Positions 4,889-6,488 of a DNA stretch of 6,488 nucleotides are shown here, piece after piece. Numbering within the stretch: the stretch's first letter is position 1; the number at the start of each line of letters is the position of its first letter. The DNA is from CAYLOP01 sp964385305 (lineage in GTDB: Bacteria > Chloroflexota > Anaerolineae > Anaerolineales > E44-bin32): the NCBI GenBank assembly GCA_964385305.1, contig CAYLOP010000166.1, positions 1 to 6,488 on the forward strand, written 5' to 3'. The translations under genes and the position numbers were made by a program. The notes beneath the pieces were generated by a model. The model was not told the DNA's origin. It saw only the letters and a program-made list of their open reading frames with translations, and did not search any database.

Positions 4889-5878
4889 TCAAGATTGTCT
4901 GTGGTGAGCCATGGCCTGTGGATTCAGGATGTTCGGACATTCTATGGACTGCATGGCGTCAATAATGGTCTGTGCGCATATCCGGTCCATGTGCTCCATG
5001 GATTCGTAGGTATAGGCAGCGATGTGCGGGGTTGAAAGCACATTGTCCAACCCTATAAGCGGGCTGCTCCTGGGTGGTTCCACCGCGTACACATCCACCG
5101 CCGCGCCAGCGATTCGCTTCTGCTGTAGGAACTCAAACAGCGCTTCCTCGTCCACCAGCTCCCCCCGAGCCAAATTCACAAGGTAGGCTGTGGATTTCAT
5201 CATTTCAAGCTCGTTCCTACCGATCATCGCTTTGGTGGCAGCGACGAGGGGCACGTGCAGCGTGACGACATCCGAGTCCCGCAGCAGCTCCTCCATCTCA
5301 ACGTAGCGCACCTTCGAATGCGAGAGCAGAGCCGGGTTGTGCACGATATCGTATGCCAGCACCTCGGACCCGAAGCCACCCAGCCGGCGGATCACGGCCA
5401 GACCGATCTTACCGGTCCCCATAACCCCAATCTTAAGCGCGCCAAGATCGTGGCCGACGTAGCGCTCCCAACCTCCACTCTTGGTGGACTGCACAGCGCC
5501 ATAAACGCCTCGTAAAAGCGCTAGCATCATGGCGATGGTCATGTCCGCCACGGCCTCGGTGTTCGTTCCGGGCGCGTTCGCCACCAGAATCCCAAGCTTG
5601 GTGGCTGCCTGGATGTCGATGTTATCGACGCCAACCCCATGCTTCATAATCATGCGAAGGTTAGGACCGGCCTCCAGCACTCTCTTGGTAATCGGATCAG
5701 CGCCACTGACCACCACTTCTGGATTCTCTCGAGCTACGATCTCAACCATCTTGGACTCGTCAAGAGGCCGTTCTTCAGGAGGGATTCGCCACACGTCGAA
5801 TCCCGCACCTTTGAGCAGCCTGGCGCCCACTTCAGACAACTGTCCAAAGGAGCGGGAGCTTACCACGACACGCTTCAC
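4889..5878 (-). CDS. D-isomer-specific 2-hydroxyacid dehydrogenase (phosphoglycerate/hydroxypyruvate dehydrogenase-like)
   Basis: The 329-residue product fits the family of NAD-dependent D-2-hydroxyacid dehydrogenases, which interconvert 2-hydroxy and 2-keto acids in the cytoplasm. It has the family's two-domain layout: a flavodoxin-like catalytic domain (about 1-100 and 290-320) and an inserted Rossmann domain. Visible motifs are KHGVGVDNID (79-88), APGTNTEAVAD (102-112), the dinucleotide loop GTGKIG (154-159) with acidic D177 after the second strand (favouring NAD over NADP), the catalytic trio R238 in NLARGELVD, E267 in AVEPP and H285 in TPHIAAYT, and VDVYA (261-265). There is no C-terminal ACT domain, unlike long serine-pathway SerA forms. 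The start is GTG at 5878, fixed by a perfect AGGAGGT (5884-5890) five bases upstream and by homology from the first strand. It sits 64 bases after one DapA-family lyase and 18 before another, so it probably shares their pathway. The actual substrate cannot be told. Confidence 0.93.
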   Translation of the reverse strand: MKRVVVSSRSFGQLSEVGARLLKGAGFDVWRIPPEERPLDESKMVEIVARENPEVVVSGADPITKRVLEAGPNLRMIMKHGVGVDNIDIQAATKLGILVANAPGTNTEAVADMTIAMMLALLRGVYGAVQSTKSGGWERYVGHDLGALKIGVMGTGKIGLAVIRRLGGFGSEVLAYDIVHNPALLSHSKVRYVEMEELLRDSDVVTLHVPLVAATKAMIGRNELEMMKSTAYLVNLARGELVDEEALFEFLQQKRIAGAAVDVYAVEPPRSSPLIGLDNVLSTPHIAAYTYESMEHMDRICAQTIIDAMQSIECPNILNPQAMAHHRQS

Positions 5879-5883
5879 GCCGT

Positions 5884-5890
5884 ACCTCCT
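5884..5890 (-). promoter_or_regulatory. Ribosome binding site deciding the GTG start of the dehydrogenase
   Basis: On the minus strand AGGAGGT lies five bases upstream of GTG at 5878. No ATG gives a comparable N-terminus, so the GTG start is firm. Confidence 0.75.
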
Positions 5891-5942
5891 GGAATAGGAA
5901 ACTTGAACGCCTCAGGCCCCAATCACATCTTGGAGCGAAGGC

Positions 5943-6488
5943 TTAGAGCATACCCAACTGGTCGAGTGCGCTGTGGATGTTGGCCTTCTCCTCTTTTGTC
6001 GCCGCTACGAAGGGGGACCGGGGATAGGCTTGCATCACGCCACGTATCTCCAGCATGGCGTACACCGCTAACTGTGTGGAACGCGCTAAGTACATGACCT
6101 CACGCAGTTCGTTCACCTTAAACTGAGTCTGCCGGCAGGCTTCAAAATCGTCCTCCATGCCCTCTCGCCACATCTGACCGCAGATCTCGGGGAAGGCGTT
6201 CCCCAAACCCGGGATGTAGGCCTCCGCGCCCAGTGATCGAGCTGCCGTCCACATGGCCTCCGTACCCAACACCACATCGAATCCATCCGGGGCCAGCTCT
6301 CGCATGTAGGTGGCGAACGTGCGGATGTTAAAGGTCGCGTCCTTGATGCCATGCAGCCCCAGATCCTTCAAGCGCTTGAGGACATCCAGAGGGGTCTCAT
6401 ACCCTGAGAAATTCGGATTGTGGTAGAGGTAGACCGGAAAGCCGGACGAAACCGCCCCGAGCATTCCTTCATAGAAAGCCAATATGCC
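5943..6488 (-). CDS. DapA/NanA-superfamily lyase, C-terminal part, cut by right window edge
   Basis: The frame is open to the window edge and gives the last 181 residues of a dihydrodipicolinate synthase-family protein; roughly 110-120 N-terminal residues lie outside. An apparent TTG start at 6482 is only an internal leucine. Visible motifs are VYLYHNPNFSG, with the catalytic tyrosine of the YNxP motif, and HGIKDATF with the Schiff-base lysine, then VVLGTEAMW and IPGLGNAFPE. The DapA arginine of YNVPSRTG is replaced by phenylalanine, so canonical lysine-pathway DapA is unlikely. It shares with the lyase at 3992-4870 the GTEA, GL-N-FPE and RG-----YPR-P elements, marking a diverged paralogue rather than a duplicate. 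It is upstream of the dehydrogenase on the same strand (64-base spacer with no hairpin seen). Different substrate or stereochemistry for the two lyases is an inference. Confidence 0.9.
   Translation of the reverse strand, partial: GILAFYEGMLGAVSSGFPVYLYHNPNFSGYETPLDVLKRLKDLGLHGIKDATFNIRTFATYMRELAPDGFDVVLGTEAMWTAARSLGAEAYIPGLGNAFPEICGQMWREGMEDDFEACRQTQFKVNELREVMYLARSTQLAVYAMLEIRGVMQAYPRSPFVAATKEEKANIHSALDQLGML

Overview
The window looks like a scaffolded metagenome-type contig from an anaerobic bacterium. It has sigma70-like promoters with TTGACA/TATAAT boxes, a HutC-type GntR regulator (a bacterial family), and corrinoid/tetrahydrofolate methyl-transfer genes of the kind that feed methyl groups into the Wood-Ljungdahl pathway. 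Base composition is moderate, roughly half G+C. I cannot fix the phylum; Firmicutes or Chloroflexota are guesses only. Two N runs (1227-1326 and 2982-2991) mark scaffold joins.

Left part (1-2973) is a divergently transcribed corrinoid methyl-transfer locus. Leftward from a promoter near 1453-1481 run (i) a DUF1638-type gene cut by the 100-N gap, (ii) a methyltetrahydrofolate:corrinoid methyltransferase (AcsE/MtgA type) that overlaps it by 17 nt, and (iii) the N-terminal third of a corrinoid protein that runs off the left edge. Rightward from a promoter at 1503-1530 run a GntR/HutC regulator with a UTRA effector domain and, 16 nt downstream, a second complete corrinoid protein. The -35 boxes of the two promoters lie back to back 21 bp apart, and AT-rich repeats sit on the -10 boxes, so the regulator plausibly controls both arms. 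The enzyme that would take a methyl group from the primary substrate (for example an MttB-family or O-demethylase protein) is not in the window.

Middle part (2974-3991) is about 1 kb with no gene I can support. It begins with the 10-N gap and holds a nested GC-rich hairpin (3642-3690) and some unconvincing short ORFs.

Right part (3992-6488) is a leftward three-gene catabolic-looking cassette: a DapA/NanA-superfamily lyase cut by the right edge, a D-isomer-specific 2-hydroxyacid dehydrogenase (GTG start), and a complete second DapA/NanA-superfamily lyase, ending at a weak terminator-like hairpin. Both lyases keep the Schiff-base lysine and the catalytic tyrosine but lack the DapA arginine that binds the substrate carboxylate. 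They are therefore probably not lysine-biosynthesis enzymes but aldolases or dehydratases acting on a 2-keto acid, with the dehydrogenase handling a related 2-hydroxy/2-keto acid. Nothing in the sequence links this cassette directly to the methyl-transfer locus.
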